A DNA stretch of 64,000 bases from Hymenobacter latericoloratus. Lineage in GTDB: Bacteria; Bacteroidota; Bacteroidia; Cytophagales; Hymenobacteraceae. Each line of letters opens with the position of its first letter. Within the stretch, counting starts at the first letter, position 1. The notes under the pieces were generated by a model that did no database searches, was not told where the DNA came from, and was given only the letters and a program-made list of their open reading frames with translations. The stretch covers positions 1-64,000 of the forward strand of contig NZ_JACHNV010000007.1 of the NCBI RefSeq assembly GCF_014199535.1, given 5' to 3'. Shown one piece after another: positions 1-8,986 of the stretch. The position numbers and the translations under genes were made by a program.

Positions 1-2
1 AC

Positions 3-71
3 GAATTCACCCCCGTCAGCCACGTCACGTGGCTCCTGATTGCCAACATCACCCTCTGCCTCAATCGATGA
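3..71 (+). CDS. 3' end of an unidentified CDS, cut by the window edge
   Basis: An open frame runs in from the left edge and ends at TGA (69-71). It gives 22 residues ending in WLLIANITLCLNR, which is hydrophobic and could be the end of a membrane segment. The piece is too short to name a family, and it could be a chance open frame. The spacer that follows (72-177) shows no clear signal. Confidence 0.35.
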   Translation, partial: EFTPVSHVTWLLIANITLCLNR

Positions 72-177
72 CCAAAATTCCCCAACACCTTCTAAGGTAG
101 AGGGGGCGCGGCCACGAAAACGCACGTGCACGGAATAGGATTTTTGGTTATCTTACCAAGCCCACTTCCACCCTGCC

Positions 178-1473
178 ATGCTCCCGCGTATCTGCATTAT
201 TCCGCTGTTTTCGGGCCGCGCTCGGGCGGTCAGGATGGCCGTGCTGCTGGGGCTGCTGCTGGGCCTGGTGGGGGCGCGGGCGGGGCAGGCGCAGCAGGCT
301 TCCTTTCAGTTTGAAAAAAGCCGGCAGCGCCAGGTGCGTACGCCTTTTCTGCTGCAGCGTAACCTGATTATTCTGCCCATCTGGCTCAACAAGCAGGGGC
401 CGTACAACTTTATTCTGGATACGGGCATCAACAGTTGCCTGATTACCGACCCGCGCCTGCGGCAGGAGCTGAACCTGACGGTAGGAGGGCGCTTTCTGGT
501 GGCCGGCGCCGGCGAGGAAAATCCGCTGGAGGCTTTTCAGATACCGGCCGTTGCCGTGAGCCTGCCCGGCGGAATCAAGGCGCCCGCCCAAAGCTTTCTG
601 ATGCTGTCCGAGGACGTGCTCAACCTCTCGGGCTACGTGGGTATTCCGGTTCATGGCCTGCTGGGGGCCGATGTGTTCCGCAGCTTTGTGGTAGAAGTAG
701 ATCCTGTAGCCGAAGCCCTGACCTTTCACGATCCGGCGCAGTTTCGGGCGCCCCGCGGGCGGCGCTGGGCCCGGTTGCCCCTGGACATGGAGGGCCGCAA
801 GTCCTACCTCACCTTGCCGGTGCAACTCAACGATTCTCTGAAGCTGCCCCTGAAGCTGGTGCTCGATACGGGGGCGGGCCACGCCCTATCCCTGGAAACC
901 ACCTCCGATGCCCGCCTGCAGCTGCCGCCCCAGCGCCTGCGCAGCCAGCTGGGCCGGGGCCTCAACGGCAACATCAACGGGTACCTGGGGCGGGTGTCGG
1001 CCCTGGAGCTGGGGCGCTACCGGGTGCCGGCCCTGCTCACCTCGTTTCCCGACGCGGCCGATGTGGCCCAGCGCGCCGAAGTGCCCCGCAACGGCAACCT
1101 GGGCTTCGAGCTGCTCAAGCGCTTCACCGTCATTATCGACTACACCCACAACCAGCTGCTGCTGCGCCCCAACGAGAAATACCGCGACCCTTTCGAGCAT
1201 GATATGTGCGGGTTTGAGGTATTGGCCACCGGACCCAACTACCGCCAATACCGGGTGCTGCGGGTAGAAGCCACCGGCCCCGCCGCCGATGCGGGCATTC
1301 AGCCCGGCGACGAAATTCTGTCCATTAACCTGCTGCCGGCGGAAGCCCTCAGCCTGACCCAGCTCAGCCGCCTGCTGCACTCCGCCGATGGGCGACAACT
1401 GCTGTTTGTGCTGCGCCGCGCCAGTACCGGCGACCTGTTTACCACCACCGTGCGCCTGAAGCGCCAGATTTAG
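178..1473 (+). CDS. Secreted retropepsin-like aspartyl protease with C-terminal PDZ domain
   Basis: The 431-residue product has a hydrophobic N-terminus ending near AQQA, consistent with export. Two aspartyl-protease signatures follow: LDTGINS with Asp81 and LDTGAGH with Asp230. They suggest a two-lobed, single-chain retropepsin-like fold rather than a homodimer. The last ~85 residues read as a PDZ domain (ATGPAADAGIQPGDEILSIN). Bacteroidota carry many such PDZ-aspartyl proteases; the substrate is unknown, and a periplasmic location is inferred. ATG 178 is used here; ATG 235, directly before the hydrophobic stretch, is an alternative start that would give a more typical signal peptide. The acyltransferase gene follows in the same direction. 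Confidence 0.8.
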   Translation: MLPRICIIPLFSGRARAVRMAVLLGLLLGLVGARAGQAQQASFQFEKSRQRQVRTPFLLQRNLIILPIWLNKQGPYNFILDTGINSCLITDPRLRQELNLTVGGRFLVAGAGEENPLEAFQIPAVAVSLPGGIKAPAQSFLMLSEDVLNLSGYVGIPVHGLLGADVFRSFVVEVDPVAEALTFHDPAQFRAPRGRRWARLPLDMEGRKSYLTLPVQLNDSLKLPLKLVLDTGAGHALSLETTSDARLQLPPQRLRSQLGRGLNGNINGYLGRVSALELGRYRVPALLTSFPDAADVAQRAEVPRNGNLGFELLKRFTVIIDYTHNQLLLRPNEKYRDPFEHDMCGFEVLATGPNYRQYRVLRVEATGPAADAGIQPGDEILSINLLPAEALSLTQLSRLLHSADGRQLLFVLRRASTGDLFTTTVRLKRQI

Positions 1474-1623
1474 CAGGCGGGTAGCCTTTCTGGTTCCGGG
1501 CCGCGGTTGGCCATTGTCGGGCGCCGGCCGTAAGCAGTGTACCCGGCCCGCAGCGCGCAAAATTCCTACATTAGGCACCGTCCGCCGTTCCGGTCGCTTT
1601 CCCACCCTCCGCCCATTCCCCGC

Positions 1624-2778
1624 ATGGCTCTCCCTTCGTCGGCCGCGCAGGGGCAGGTGCCGCCCCTGCTCCAGGCTAACCAGCACATTTACTCCGATTA
1701 TTTCGATGAGAACTTCGTAGAAACCCTGGACCGCACTATTCTGCAGCTGCTCGACCGGGTGTGGTTTCGCTCCGAGCTGATAGGGTTCGAGAACTTCCCG
1801 CAGCGCAACCGGCCCGACCGGCCCCTCCTCTTCGCCTCCAACCACTCGGGCATGGCCTTTCCCTGGGATGCCATGGTGGCGCTTTCGCACCTGTGGCGGC
1901 GCCTGCCCCGCCTCCGCGACCTGCCCCGCCCACTCTCCGCGCCCATGCTGTCGCAGTCGGTGCTGATGAACCCGTTTCTGCTTAAAAACTTCTGGAAGAA
2001 GTGTGGCTGCGTGGATGCCACCACTCTCAACTTCGAGACGATGATGTACTACCAGGACCACAACCTGATGCTTTACCCCGAGGGGGTGGCCGGCATCGGG
2101 AAAGGGTTCAACCGGAAGTATGAGCTGCAGCGCCTGGCCACCAGCATTGTGCGCCTGGGCATTGAGCACCGCACCGACATCATCCCGTTCTACACCATCA
2201 ACGGCGAGTACCTGAACCCCTACGCCTACAGCTGGGACTGGGTCAACCGCCTAAGCAAGAAAATCGGGATTCCCTTTATCCCGATGGGGCCCATTTTGCT
2301 GATGGTGCTGCTGCAGCCCTGGTTTTTCTACATGGCATTTCCGGCCCGGCTCACCTTCGTGCTGGGCGGCCGCATCCGGCCCTACGAGCTGACCGCCAAA
2401 ACCACCAGTGAGCTGACCCGCCCCGAGTATGAGGCTTTGTCGGGGCAGATTCGGGCGAAGATGCAAGAGGAGCTGGATGCCGCCGTGCAACAGTACGGCC
2501 AACGGCCCTACCGCTGGCGCGAGCTGTGGCAGCGCATCCGGGAGAACTGGCGCTACTTCCCGTTTTTCCTGCCCTGGGCCTGGCCCGCACTGTTTCGGGA
2601 GTTTGAGCGGCAGTACGCGCGCAAAGGCCACCACGACTTTGACCTGAAGTTGCGCAGCCCCGGCGCGTACTGGCGCATGTTGTGGCGCAATCCATTTACC
2701 CTCACCTTCTTTATTCCCGTATTAGGCTGGATTCCTATTGCCATTCGGGGCTACAAAGGCCACCGGATAAACAAATAA
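1624..2778 (+). CDS. PlsC-like 1-acylglycerol-phosphate acyltransferase family protein
   Basis: The 384-residue product resembles the lysophospholipid acyltransferase superfamily, which transfers acyl chains to glycerolipids at the membrane. The block I motif is NHSGMAFPWD (His74 to Asp82). Here the His and Asp are separated by seven residues rather than the classical four, as in the broader DAGAT/TMEM68-like branch. The LYPEGVAGIGKGFN stretch matches the later EG motif. Hydrophobic segments occur near GPILLMVLLQPWFFYM and at the C-terminus. The frame is open from 1537, but ATG 1624 gives the more natural N-terminus. The acyl acceptor cannot be told from sequence; wax ester or diacylglycerol synthesis are alternatives to phosphatidate synthesis. 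Confidence 0.75.
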   Translation: MALPSSAAQGQVPPLLQANQHIYSDYFDENFVETLDRTILQLLDRVWFRSELIGFENFPQRNRPDRPLLFASNHSGMAFPWDAMVALSHLWRRLPRLRDLPRPLSAPMLSQSVLMNPFLLKNFWKKCGCVDATTLNFETMMYYQDHNLMLYPEGVAGIGKGFNRKYELQRLATSIVRLGIEHRTDIIPFYTINGEYLNPYAYSWDWVNRLSKKIGIPFIPMGPILLMVLLQPWFFYMAFPARLTFVLGGRIRPYELTAKTTSELTRPEYEALSGQIRAKMQEELDAAVQQYGQRPYRWRELWQRIRENWRYFPFFLPWAWPALFREFERQYARKGHHDFDLKLRSPGAYWRMLWRNPFTLTFFIPVLGWIPIAIRGYKGHRINK

Positions 2779-2878
2779 AAAAGCAGGAGTAGGGTTGCAA
2801 GCCTTGTAAGAGCTGGTTTTCTTTCAGGCGCTGCTGTCAGCTTCACTCCACATTCTTGGCTTCCTACTAGTGAAATAA

Positions 2879-3802
2879 ATGCCTTCTGCCCAGCATCTGC
2901 TCCTGAAGCAACTTTTGGTGGCCGCTACCGGCTCGCTGGCCCGCCGCCGTCCGGGCTTGGCGGCCGTGCGGCTGGCGCTGGAGGTGGCTTCGGTGGGGCA
3001 GCTGATGCCCTGGAACGTGTTTCTGCAGGAAACCGAGGTGGAGGGCATGCCCGCCGAATGGATTCGGCCGGCTGGGGCCACGCCGGGCCGGGTGCTGCTG
3101 TATTTGCACGGTGGCGGCTACGTGGTGGGCTCCCTGAACACGCACCGCGCTCTGGTAGGGGCCCTGGCTCAGCAGTGCGGGGTAGCAGCCCTGAGCATTG
3201 CCTACCGCAAAGCCCCCGAGTATCCGTTCCCGGCCGCCCTCGACGATGCCCTGCTGGCCTACCGCTGGCTAGTGGCCCAGGGCTACGCCGGCCCCGATAT
3301 TATTGTGGCCGGCGACTCGGCGGGGGGCGGGCTGGCGCTGGCTTTGCTGCTGGCCCTGCGCAACCAGGGCGAAACGCTGCCCGCCGCTGCCGTGGGCCTG
3401 TCGCCCTGGACCGACCTGGTACTGCCAACCGGAATGCTGCGCCGCGTGTGCCAGGAGGAAAGCCGGGTGCTGGAGGCGTTGGAAATCCGGGGGTGGGGCT
3501 CCTTGTACGCCGCTGCTACGCCGCTCTCCGACCCCTTGGTTTCCCCGGTGCGGGCCGATTTGCGGGGCCTGCCGCCGCTGCTGATTCAGGTTTCCGACGC
3601 CGAGGTGCTCGGGGATGATGTAGTGGAATTCGTGCAGAAAGCCCGTGCGGCCGGTACGCCCGTTACCCTGCAGGTATTTGAGGGGCTGGTGCACTGGTGG
3701 CACCTGTTCTGGCGCTGGGTGCCCGAGGCCCGCGTAGCCCTGCGCCGGGTAGCCGATTTCACCCAACAGATATGGGCTGAGCCAGTACCCGCCAACCACT
3801 AA
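2879..3802 (+). CDS. Alpha/beta hydrolase, hormone-sensitive-lipase-type esterase
   Basis: The 307-residue product has the HSL-family oxyanion-hole motif HGGG (residues 77-80) and the nucleophile elbow GDSAGG with Ser147. Asp240 (in VSDAEVLGDD) and His272 (in GLVHWWH) complete a likely catalytic triad. Family members hydrolyse short-chain carboxyl esters in the cytoplasm. There is no signal peptide. It follows the acyltransferase by 100 bp in the same direction, and an esterase beside an acyltransferase and a phasin-like protein hints at lipid or storage-polymer metabolism. That link is inference only. Confidence 0.88.
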   Translation: MPSAQHLLLKQLLVAATGSLARRRPGLAAVRLALEVASVGQLMPWNVFLQETEVEGMPAEWIRPAGATPGRVLLYLHGGGYVVGSLNTHRALVGALAQQCGVAALSIAYRKAPEYPFPAALDDALLAYRWLVAQGYAGPDIIVAGDSAGGGLALALLLALRNQGETLPAAAVGLSPWTDLVLPTGMLRRVCQEESRVLEALEIRGWGSLYAAATPLSDPLVSPVRADLRGLPPLLIQVSDAEVLGDDVVEFVQKARAAGTPVTLQVFEGLVHWWHLFWRWVPEARVALRRVADFTQQIWAEPVPANH

Positions 3803-3976
3803 CCCGAACTTACTGACCCGTGGCCGGGAGCGGCGCGGTGGCTCCGAAAATCGGCTGTTCAGTAGGGTATATACTGGCTTTTCGTAGTTTCGAGGGGGTA
3901 GCGCCCTTCTCACCTGCAGCCCCGCGCTTGCCTGTTGTTTCTTTTCCTTCTCACCCATTTTCTACCCCGTAGCCCC

Positions 3977-4507
3977 ATGGAAGACCTGTTTAAGAAGTTC
4001 GTTAACGCCGGCGTAGGCCTCGTGTCGCTTACCAATGAGCGAGTGCAGAGCACCATTGATAAGTTGGTGCAGGATAGCAAGCTCTCGGAGCAGGAGGGGG
4101 CCCGCATCATGGACGACCTGAAGAAAAACACCGACACCAAGCGCAAGGAGCTGGAAAAGCAGTTTCAAGGCCTGGCCTCGCGCCTGATGAAAAGTGCCGG
4201 TCTGGCTACCAACGCCGATGTGGAAGAGTTGAAGCGCACGGTGAAAGGCAGCAGTTCGAAGGCCAAAGCAGGTAGTTCTGCCGGGGCAGGTGCCGCCTCG
4301 GCGGCGGCCAAGGGCAGCTCCACTGCCGCCAAAGGCCCTGCCGCTGCCAAAGCAGCCCCCGTGAAAGCCGCGAATACCAAAACAAGCACCACCAGCAGCA
4401 AAGCCAAAATGGCGGCCACGCCGGAAAGCCCAACGGGAAAAACAAGCAAAACAGCCGCCAAAAAGGCTATTTCGCCCACCGATACTACCTCCAACACCGG
4501 CAGTTAG
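3977..4507 (+). CDS. Phasin-like / PHA-granule-associated-type protein
   Basis: The 176-residue product starts MEDLFKKFVNAGVGLVSLTNERVQ, followed by a helical, charged region (EQEGARIMDDLKKNTDTKRKEL). This resembles the phasin / polyhydroxyalkanoate-granule-associated family (PhaI/PhaF-like). The C-terminal ~90 residues are low complexity, rich in Ala, Lys, Ser and Thr (repeated AAKG, SSKAK), similar to the histone-H1-like tail of PhaF. ATG 3977 is chosen because the upstream open stretch from 3935 encodes an unrelated leader. No PHA synthase lies nearby, so a granule role is unproven. It could instead be a small coiled-coil, DNA- or membrane-binding protein. Confidence 0.6.
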   Translation: MEDLFKKFVNAGVGLVSLTNERVQSTIDKLVQDSKLSEQEGARIMDDLKKNTDTKRKELEKQFQGLASRLMKSAGLATNADVEELKRTVKGSSSKAKAGSSAGAGAASAAAKGSSTAAKGPAAAKAAPVKAANTKTSTTSSKAKMAATPESPTGKTSKTAAKKAISPTDTTSNTGS

Positions 4508-4545
4508 CCTGCGTAGCACAGCGTGTTACCCCCTTTGCGACAGAT

Positions 4546-4577
4546 AAACCCTGGCTGCGTTGTGTGGCCGGGGTTTT
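4546..4577 (+). terminator. Intrinsic terminator after the phasin-like gene
   Basis: The inverted repeat AAACCCTGGC / GCCGGGGTTT (one mismatch) is followed by TTTT. It lies about 40 bp past the stop of the phasin-like gene. Confidence 0.65.
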
Positions 4578-4690
4578 CTGTAAGCTGCTGCGGCTGCCCC
4601 GAAACGATGCTCCGCCGGAAAGTTCGGGGCCAATGCTGATCTTACCGCCGGAATCAGCGCCATTAACTCCATCCGCATAATCTGCGATTC

Positions 4691-6379
4691 ATGTTCAAAA
4701 ACACCATTTCCAACCTCACGCGCATCCGGCAGGTAGCCGAGGTACTTATCCGCTACGGGTTCGAGGACGTGGTAACGAGTACCGCCCTGCGCCGGCTGGT
4801 GCCGCAGAGTCGGCGCCGGGCCCGCCCCGATGGGGAGCCGGCCGTGTTTGAAACCACCCGCTGGCAGCGCATCCGCATGATTATTGAGGAGTTGGGGCCT
4901 ACGTTCATTAAGCTGGCCCAGGCCCTGAGCAACCGCGCCGACCTGCTGCCCCAGCCCCTGATCGACGAGTTTGAGAAGCTGCAAAGCAACGTGCCGCCCT
5001 TTCCGGTAGCCCAGGCCCGCCAGATTATTGAGCAGGAGCTGGGCCGCCCCCTGGAAGAGGTGTTTGCGGAGTTTGATGAGGTGCCCCTTGGTTCGGCCAG
5101 TATTGGGCAGGTGCACGGGGCGCGGCTGCGCTCCGGCGAGCAGGTAGTGGTGAAGGTGCAGCGCCCCGATGTGCAGGAAAAAGTACGCACCGACCTGAGC
5201 CTACTCCACGAGCTGGTGCGCCTGACGGCCCCGTTTCTGCGCCGCCAGGGCCTGAGCAACCCCCAGGACATTGTGGATGCCTTCGAGCGGAGCATGACCA
5301 AGGAGCTGGACTACACCTCCGAGGCCCGCAGCATGGAGCAGTTCCGGAAGCTGTATGAAAGCTACGAAACCTTCTATATCCCGCGGCCCTACCGGGAGCT
5401 GAGTACCAGCAAAATGCTGGTCATCGAGTTTGTGAGCGGCTGCAAGATTACCGACAAGGCCCAGCTGCTGGCCTGGGGCCTGAGCCCCGAGCAGGTGGCC
5501 GAAACCGGCATGGACATCTACCTGACCCAGATTTTCGAGTTCGGGGCCTTCCACGCCGACCCGCACCCCGGCAACGTGCTGGTGCGCCCTGATGGTACGC
5601 TGGTGCTCATCGACTTTGGCATGGTAGGGCGCCTGACCAAGCAGCAGAAGTATGCCTTTGCGGGCGTGTTTATTGGCATGGCCCGGCAGGACGCGCGCGG
5701 CATGGCCCTGAACTTCCGCCGCTTGGCCCTGACCTCGGAAATACCGGACATGCGCGCCTTCGAGGCCGACCTGGCCCAGCTCATCGAGGATTTCGCCACC
5801 CTCGACGTGAAGGAAATGAGCATGTCGGACCTGGCCGATGCGCTGCAGGGGGTTATCTACCGTTACAAGCTGCAGGTGCCCGGCGCCGTGTTCCTGATTC
5901 TGCGGGCCCTGGTGATTCTGGAAGGCATTGGCAAGGTGCTGCATCCGCGCTTCAACACCTTCGAGTTCGTGCGGCCCTATGGCACGCGCATCATCGCTGA
6001 GCAGTATTCGGCCGAAAACATTCAGAACGAAGCCCTGTACACGGGCACTCAGCTGCTGGCCCTGCTGCAAACCCTCCCCACCGATGTGCGCCAGATCATG
6101 CGCAAAATCTCCCGCGGCGACCTGCGGGTGCGGGTGGAATTGAGCGGCTACCAGCAGCTGTTGCGCAAAGCCGACCAGCTGGTGAGCCGGGGCATTCTGG
6201 CGGCCGTGGCCGTAGCCATGATTGTATTTGCCGGCCTGAGCCTGCTGGGCCGCTACCCCGCCTCCATGCCCTACCACCGCGGCCTACCCGTGGTAACCTG
6301 GTACAGCCTGGGCGTGGCCGCGTTTCTGCTGCTGGTTCTGTTCATTCTGGGCACCAAAAACGAGCGGCGCGGGGAGTAG
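4691..6379 (+). CDS. ABC1/AarF/UbiB family atypical kinase
   Basis: The 562-residue product is a UbiB-family protein-kinase-like ATPase. Members support isoprenoid quinone or lipid metabolism at the membrane. The UbiB-specific region is GPTFIKLAQALSNRADLLP (residues 70-88), where the signature usually written KxGQ reads KLAQ. The ATP-site elements VVVKVQRP, ADPHPGN (catalytic loop) and LIDFG (metal site) are present. Two C-terminal hydrophobic segments (ILAAVAVAMIVFAGLSLL and SLGVAAFLLLVLFIL) suggest membrane anchoring. Length fits the family (about 540-560). There is no ubiquinone operon beside it, which is expected for an organism using menaquinone. Confidence 0.9.
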   Translation: MFKNTISNLTRIRQVAEVLIRYGFEDVVTSTALRRLVPQSRRRARPDGEPAVFETTRWQRIRMIIEELGPTFIKLAQALSNRADLLPQPLIDEFEKLQSNVPPFPVAQARQIIEQELGRPLEEVFAEFDEVPLGSASIGQVHGARLRSGEQVVVKVQRPDVQEKVRTDLSLLHELVRLTAPFLRRQGLSNPQDIVDAFERSMTKELDYTSEARSMEQFRKLYESYETFYIPRPYRELSTSKMLVIEFVSGCKITDKAQLLAWGLSPEQVAETGMDIYLTQIFEFGAFHADPHPGNVLVRPDGTLVLIDFGMVGRLTKQQKYAFAGVFIGMARQDARGMALNFRRLALTSEIPDMRAFEADLAQLIEDFATLDVKEMSMSDLADALQGVIYRYKLQVPGAVFLILRALVILEGIGKVLHPRFNTFEFVRPYGTRIIAEQYSAENIQNEALYTGTQLLALLQTLPTDVRQIMRKISRGDLRVRVELSGYQQLLRKADQLVSRGILAAVAVAMIVFAGLSLLGRYPASMPYHRGLPVVTWYSLGVAAFLLLVLFILGTKNERRGE

Positions 6380-6385
6380 CCCCGG

Positions 6386-7507
6386 CTACTTCCGAAACCA
6401 ATCGTAGGCCAGCTGCAGGCTTGCCTCGCCCCATACCCCTCTGACCCCATAGAGGTAATACCGGTAGAAAGCGCCCAGGCGCACTTCCTGATGATTGCCC
6501 AGCGGCAGTACCGCGCCCAGCGTAGCCTCAGCATGAACCATCAGGCCATTATCGCCGCGGTACACGTTGCTGGTTTGCAGCGGAATATTGCTGCCGCGTG
6601 GGCGCTCCTTTACCGTCGCCTCGGAGTGCAGGAAGTAGAGCCCACCGAACCCGATGCCCGGCACTACAGCCACGCGCCCCGGTCGCCCCAGGCGCCGCCC
6701 GATGCCAATGGCAAGGTCCAGCGTCTGCTGCCGATAAAACGTCTGCTCTTCCGTCAGGGCCTGCGGAAAAGGCGGGTTCAGCTCCGTTCGGTTTGACCAG
6801 GCCGCATAGCTGACGCTCAGGACGGTTTGCAGGCCGCTGGCCCGCACATGCACCCACTCCAACCCTACGGGTATGCTGTTTTTACTGAGCAGGCCATCTG
6901 AATCCAGGAATTGATGCCGGGGCGTTAGCTGTAAGCCCAGGCCGTTGCGCCACACCGTGCGGGTAGGGCTAGGGGTTGATTTCCAGGCCGGGTCGAGGCA
7001 TTGGTTGTACTCCATAAACACCTGCCGGACGTTGCGCTCCGTGAAGCTCAGCTGAATGATGCGGTTGTTGGAGTGGTCGAGGGTAGGGCAGCCGGTCAGG
7101 TAGCGGTTCAGCAGCACGTGCCAGTTAATGGCCGTCAGCTCCTGGAGCGTATCGGCGGCCGGGGGTAGCAGCAGCAGGCCGGTTTCGTTGGGGTAGGCGT
7201 ACAGGCTGGCCCGCCCCAGCTGCACTGGCACCACGAAAAAGGTGGAATCCTGACCGGAGGCCAGTCGCACAACCTGGCTTCGGATGGCCGCCCGCCCGCG
7301 CAGGCCATAGCCCTGCACTTGCGCCGGCCGGAATATCTGCGGGGCTGCCTTCGGGGCGCTGTGTAGGGCTACGAGCTGCTGCCCGCGCTCCACCACAATA
7401 CCGCGGAGCGTATCGCCCGTTAGGGTCAGCACATAGCCCGGAAGCCCCTGCGCCCATCCCGTGTGGCCAACTAATAAACACAACAGCAGCGTACAAAAAC
7501 GAAGCAT
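6386..7507 (-). CDS. Secreted protein of unknown function, paralog A
   Basis: The 373-residue product has a signal peptide (LLLCLLVGHTGWAQ). A conserved N-terminal block follows (GYVLTLTGDTLRGIV...FRPAQVQGYGLRG...RLASGQDS), then RASLYAY and a central NRYLTGCPTLD motif. The last ~190 residues alternate hydrophobic and polar residues and end in YDWFRK, as in an outer-membrane barrel with a terminal aromatic signature. The genes at 7601-8749 and 10287-11444 encode proteins with the same architecture and motifs. I do not recognise a named family. It lies 3' to 3' with the UbiB-like gene with only 6 bp between them. Function is unknown; an envelope location is inferred. Confidence 0.75.
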   Translation of the reverse strand: MLRFCTLLLCLLVGHTGWAQGLPGYVLTLTGDTLRGIVVERGQQLVALHSAPKAAPQIFRPAQVQGYGLRGRAAIRSQVVRLASGQDSTFFVVPVQLGRASLYAYPNETGLLLLPPAADTLQELTAINWHVLLNRYLTGCPTLDHSNNRIIQLSFTERNVRQVFMEYNQCLDPAWKSTPSPTRTVWRNGLGLQLTPRHQFLDSDGLLSKNSIPVGLEWVHVRASGLQTVLSVSYAAWSNRTELNPPFPQALTEEQTFYRQQTLDLAIGIGRRLGRPGRVAVVPGIGFGGLYFLHSEATVKERPRGSNIPLQTSNVYRGDNGLMVHAEATLGAVLPLGNHQEVRLGAFYRYYLYGVRGVWGEASLQLAYDWFRK

Positions 7508-7600
7508 TCAGGTAGAGAAAGAGAATAAGAAGGAAAGGCCAGCTATAGGCCAAGGATAAAATTGGAGACTTACCACTAGATGGAGGCCGGGCGGGTAGGC

Positions 7601-8749
7601 TTACTTTCGGAACCAGACGTAAGCCACCCGCAGCCCGATGGTGCTAAAGGAAGTGAAAACGAATTTCTGGTAGATACCCGTCAGGCGGATTTCGTGCCGG
7701 GGACCTATCGGAGCCAGCACGCCCGCCTGGGCCTCCAGGTGAGGCAAAATGGCCTCGCCGCCCACACTATATGTTTCTGTGGTCTGGAAGGGCATGGTGC
7801 TGCCCGCAGGGCGCTGCTGGGTTTGGCCTTTTTCGTGCAGCAGCACCGTGGAGCCCGCCCCGGCACCCACGTAGAAACCCGGCCGCGTAGGGCGCCCCAG
7901 CCGCCTGCCCGCCGAAATAGCTAAGGTCAGAAGTTGGGCGGTGGCGCTGGTGCGCCGCTCTGTCTCCGCCTGCCCCGTGAGGGTCTGCACGAGGTACTCC
8001 GGGCTGCTTATGGGCAGGTAAGTAAATGTGCCCACTACCCCCATCTGCAGGCCGCTGGCTCGCACGGCCGTCCACTCCAGCCCAATGCGCTGGCCCCAGC
8101 CTGCGGTGGTAATGGTTCGCTCGGCCCATGCGTTATCATCTGTGAGGCTCCCGCGCAACGCCTCGGCATGCAGGCCCAGCCCATGCCGCCACGGGGAGTG
8201 CTTGCGGACCGCAGTGGGTTGCCAGGTGGGGTCGAGGCAGCGGTTGTAGCGGCGCAATACTTTCTCCACGTTTTCGGCCGAAAAGCGCATTTCAAGCATC
8301 TCCTCACTATACGGAACCAGGGTAGCACACCCCACCAGGTACCGGTTGAACAGCAACGACCGAGTAACTGGCGTCAGCTCATACAGGGTGTCGAGGCCGG
8401 CCGGTTGCAGCAGTAGCCCGCCTTCACTGGCGGCGTAGCAGTACAGGCTGGCCCGCCCCAGCTGTACCGGCAGCACAAAGCACACCGAGTCCTTCCCGGA
8501 GGCCTGGTGCACCACCCGGCTCCGGATAGCCGGCCGGTCGAGCAGACCGTAGCCCTGCACCTGCGCCGGCCGGAACACCTGGGGCTTACCGCCGGCCGCC
8601 GGGTACAGGTAAATCACCTGATGTTTCTTCTCGGCCACAAAGCCCGCTACCGTGTCGCCGGCCGGGGTCAGGATGTAGCCCGGCAGGCCCTGGGCCCGGG
8701 CGGCAGCACTTGCAATCAAACAAAGGAATAAAAGGTAGAGTCGCGGCAT
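7601..8749 (-). CDS. Secreted protein of unknown function, paralog B
   Basis: The 382-residue product begins with a signal peptide (LLFLCLIASAAARAQ). It shares with paralog A the blocks LPGYILTPAGDTVAGFV, FRPAQVQGYGLLDRPAIRSRVV, ASGKDS and LFNRYLVGCATL, and the terminal VAYVWFRK. Spacing and order of motifs are the same, so A and B are clear tandem duplicates; the divergent middle (residues ~190-330) carries most of the differences. It lies 93 bp upstream of paralog A on the same strand. No enzyme motif is visible. An extracytoplasmic sensor or outer-membrane barrel role is a guess. Confidence 0.75.
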   Translation of the reverse strand: MPRLYLLFLCLIASAAARAQGLPGYILTPAGDTVAGFVAEKKHQVIYLYPAAGGKPQVFRPAQVQGYGLLDRPAIRSRVVHQASGKDSVCFVLPVQLGRASLYCYAASEGGLLLQPAGLDTLYELTPVTRSLLFNRYLVGCATLVPYSEEMLEMRFSAENVEKVLRRYNRCLDPTWQPTAVRKHSPWRHGLGLHAEALRGSLTDDNAWAERTITTAGWGQRIGLEWTAVRASGLQMGVVGTFTYLPISSPEYLVQTLTGQAETERRTSATAQLLTLAISAGRRLGRPTRPGFYVGAGAGSTVLLHEKGQTQQRPAGSTMPFQTTETYSVGGEAILPHLEAQAGVLAPIGPRHEIRLTGIYQKFVFTSFSTIGLRVAYVWFRK

Positions 8750-8986
8750 AGGCAGGAAAAGCAGCGGAAAAGAATGAGCAGCGCAGGCGGTAATAGCGGC
8801 TGTCTGGCGTTTTGTAAAGTCTGGATAAGTCTGGGGTTATAGCAAGTAGTTTATTGATAATTAATAAGATATGGATTGTTGTGGGAGGTAGTTAAAAGTC
8901 TGCAAAGATAGAAAAGTGGTGCGCGGGGTTGCGCAAGCAGGCTTCAATTTAGCACCGTCTTCCACTTACCGGAGACGCCATCTGCT
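8750..8986. promoter_or_regulatory. AT-rich divergent intergenic region
   Basis: This 237-bp spacer separates paralog B (minus) from the coiled-coil/barrel gene (plus). It is visibly richer in A and T than its surroundings (around 8840-8910) and must hold the promoters of both genes. No exact TTG-N19-TAnnTTTG match was found. Confidence 0.4.

Noticed and set aside
886..2169. Long minus-strand frame of 427 codons over the protease and acyltransferase genes
   Set aside because: It is antisense to two genes with clear motifs and shows no domain; high GC makes such shadow frames common.
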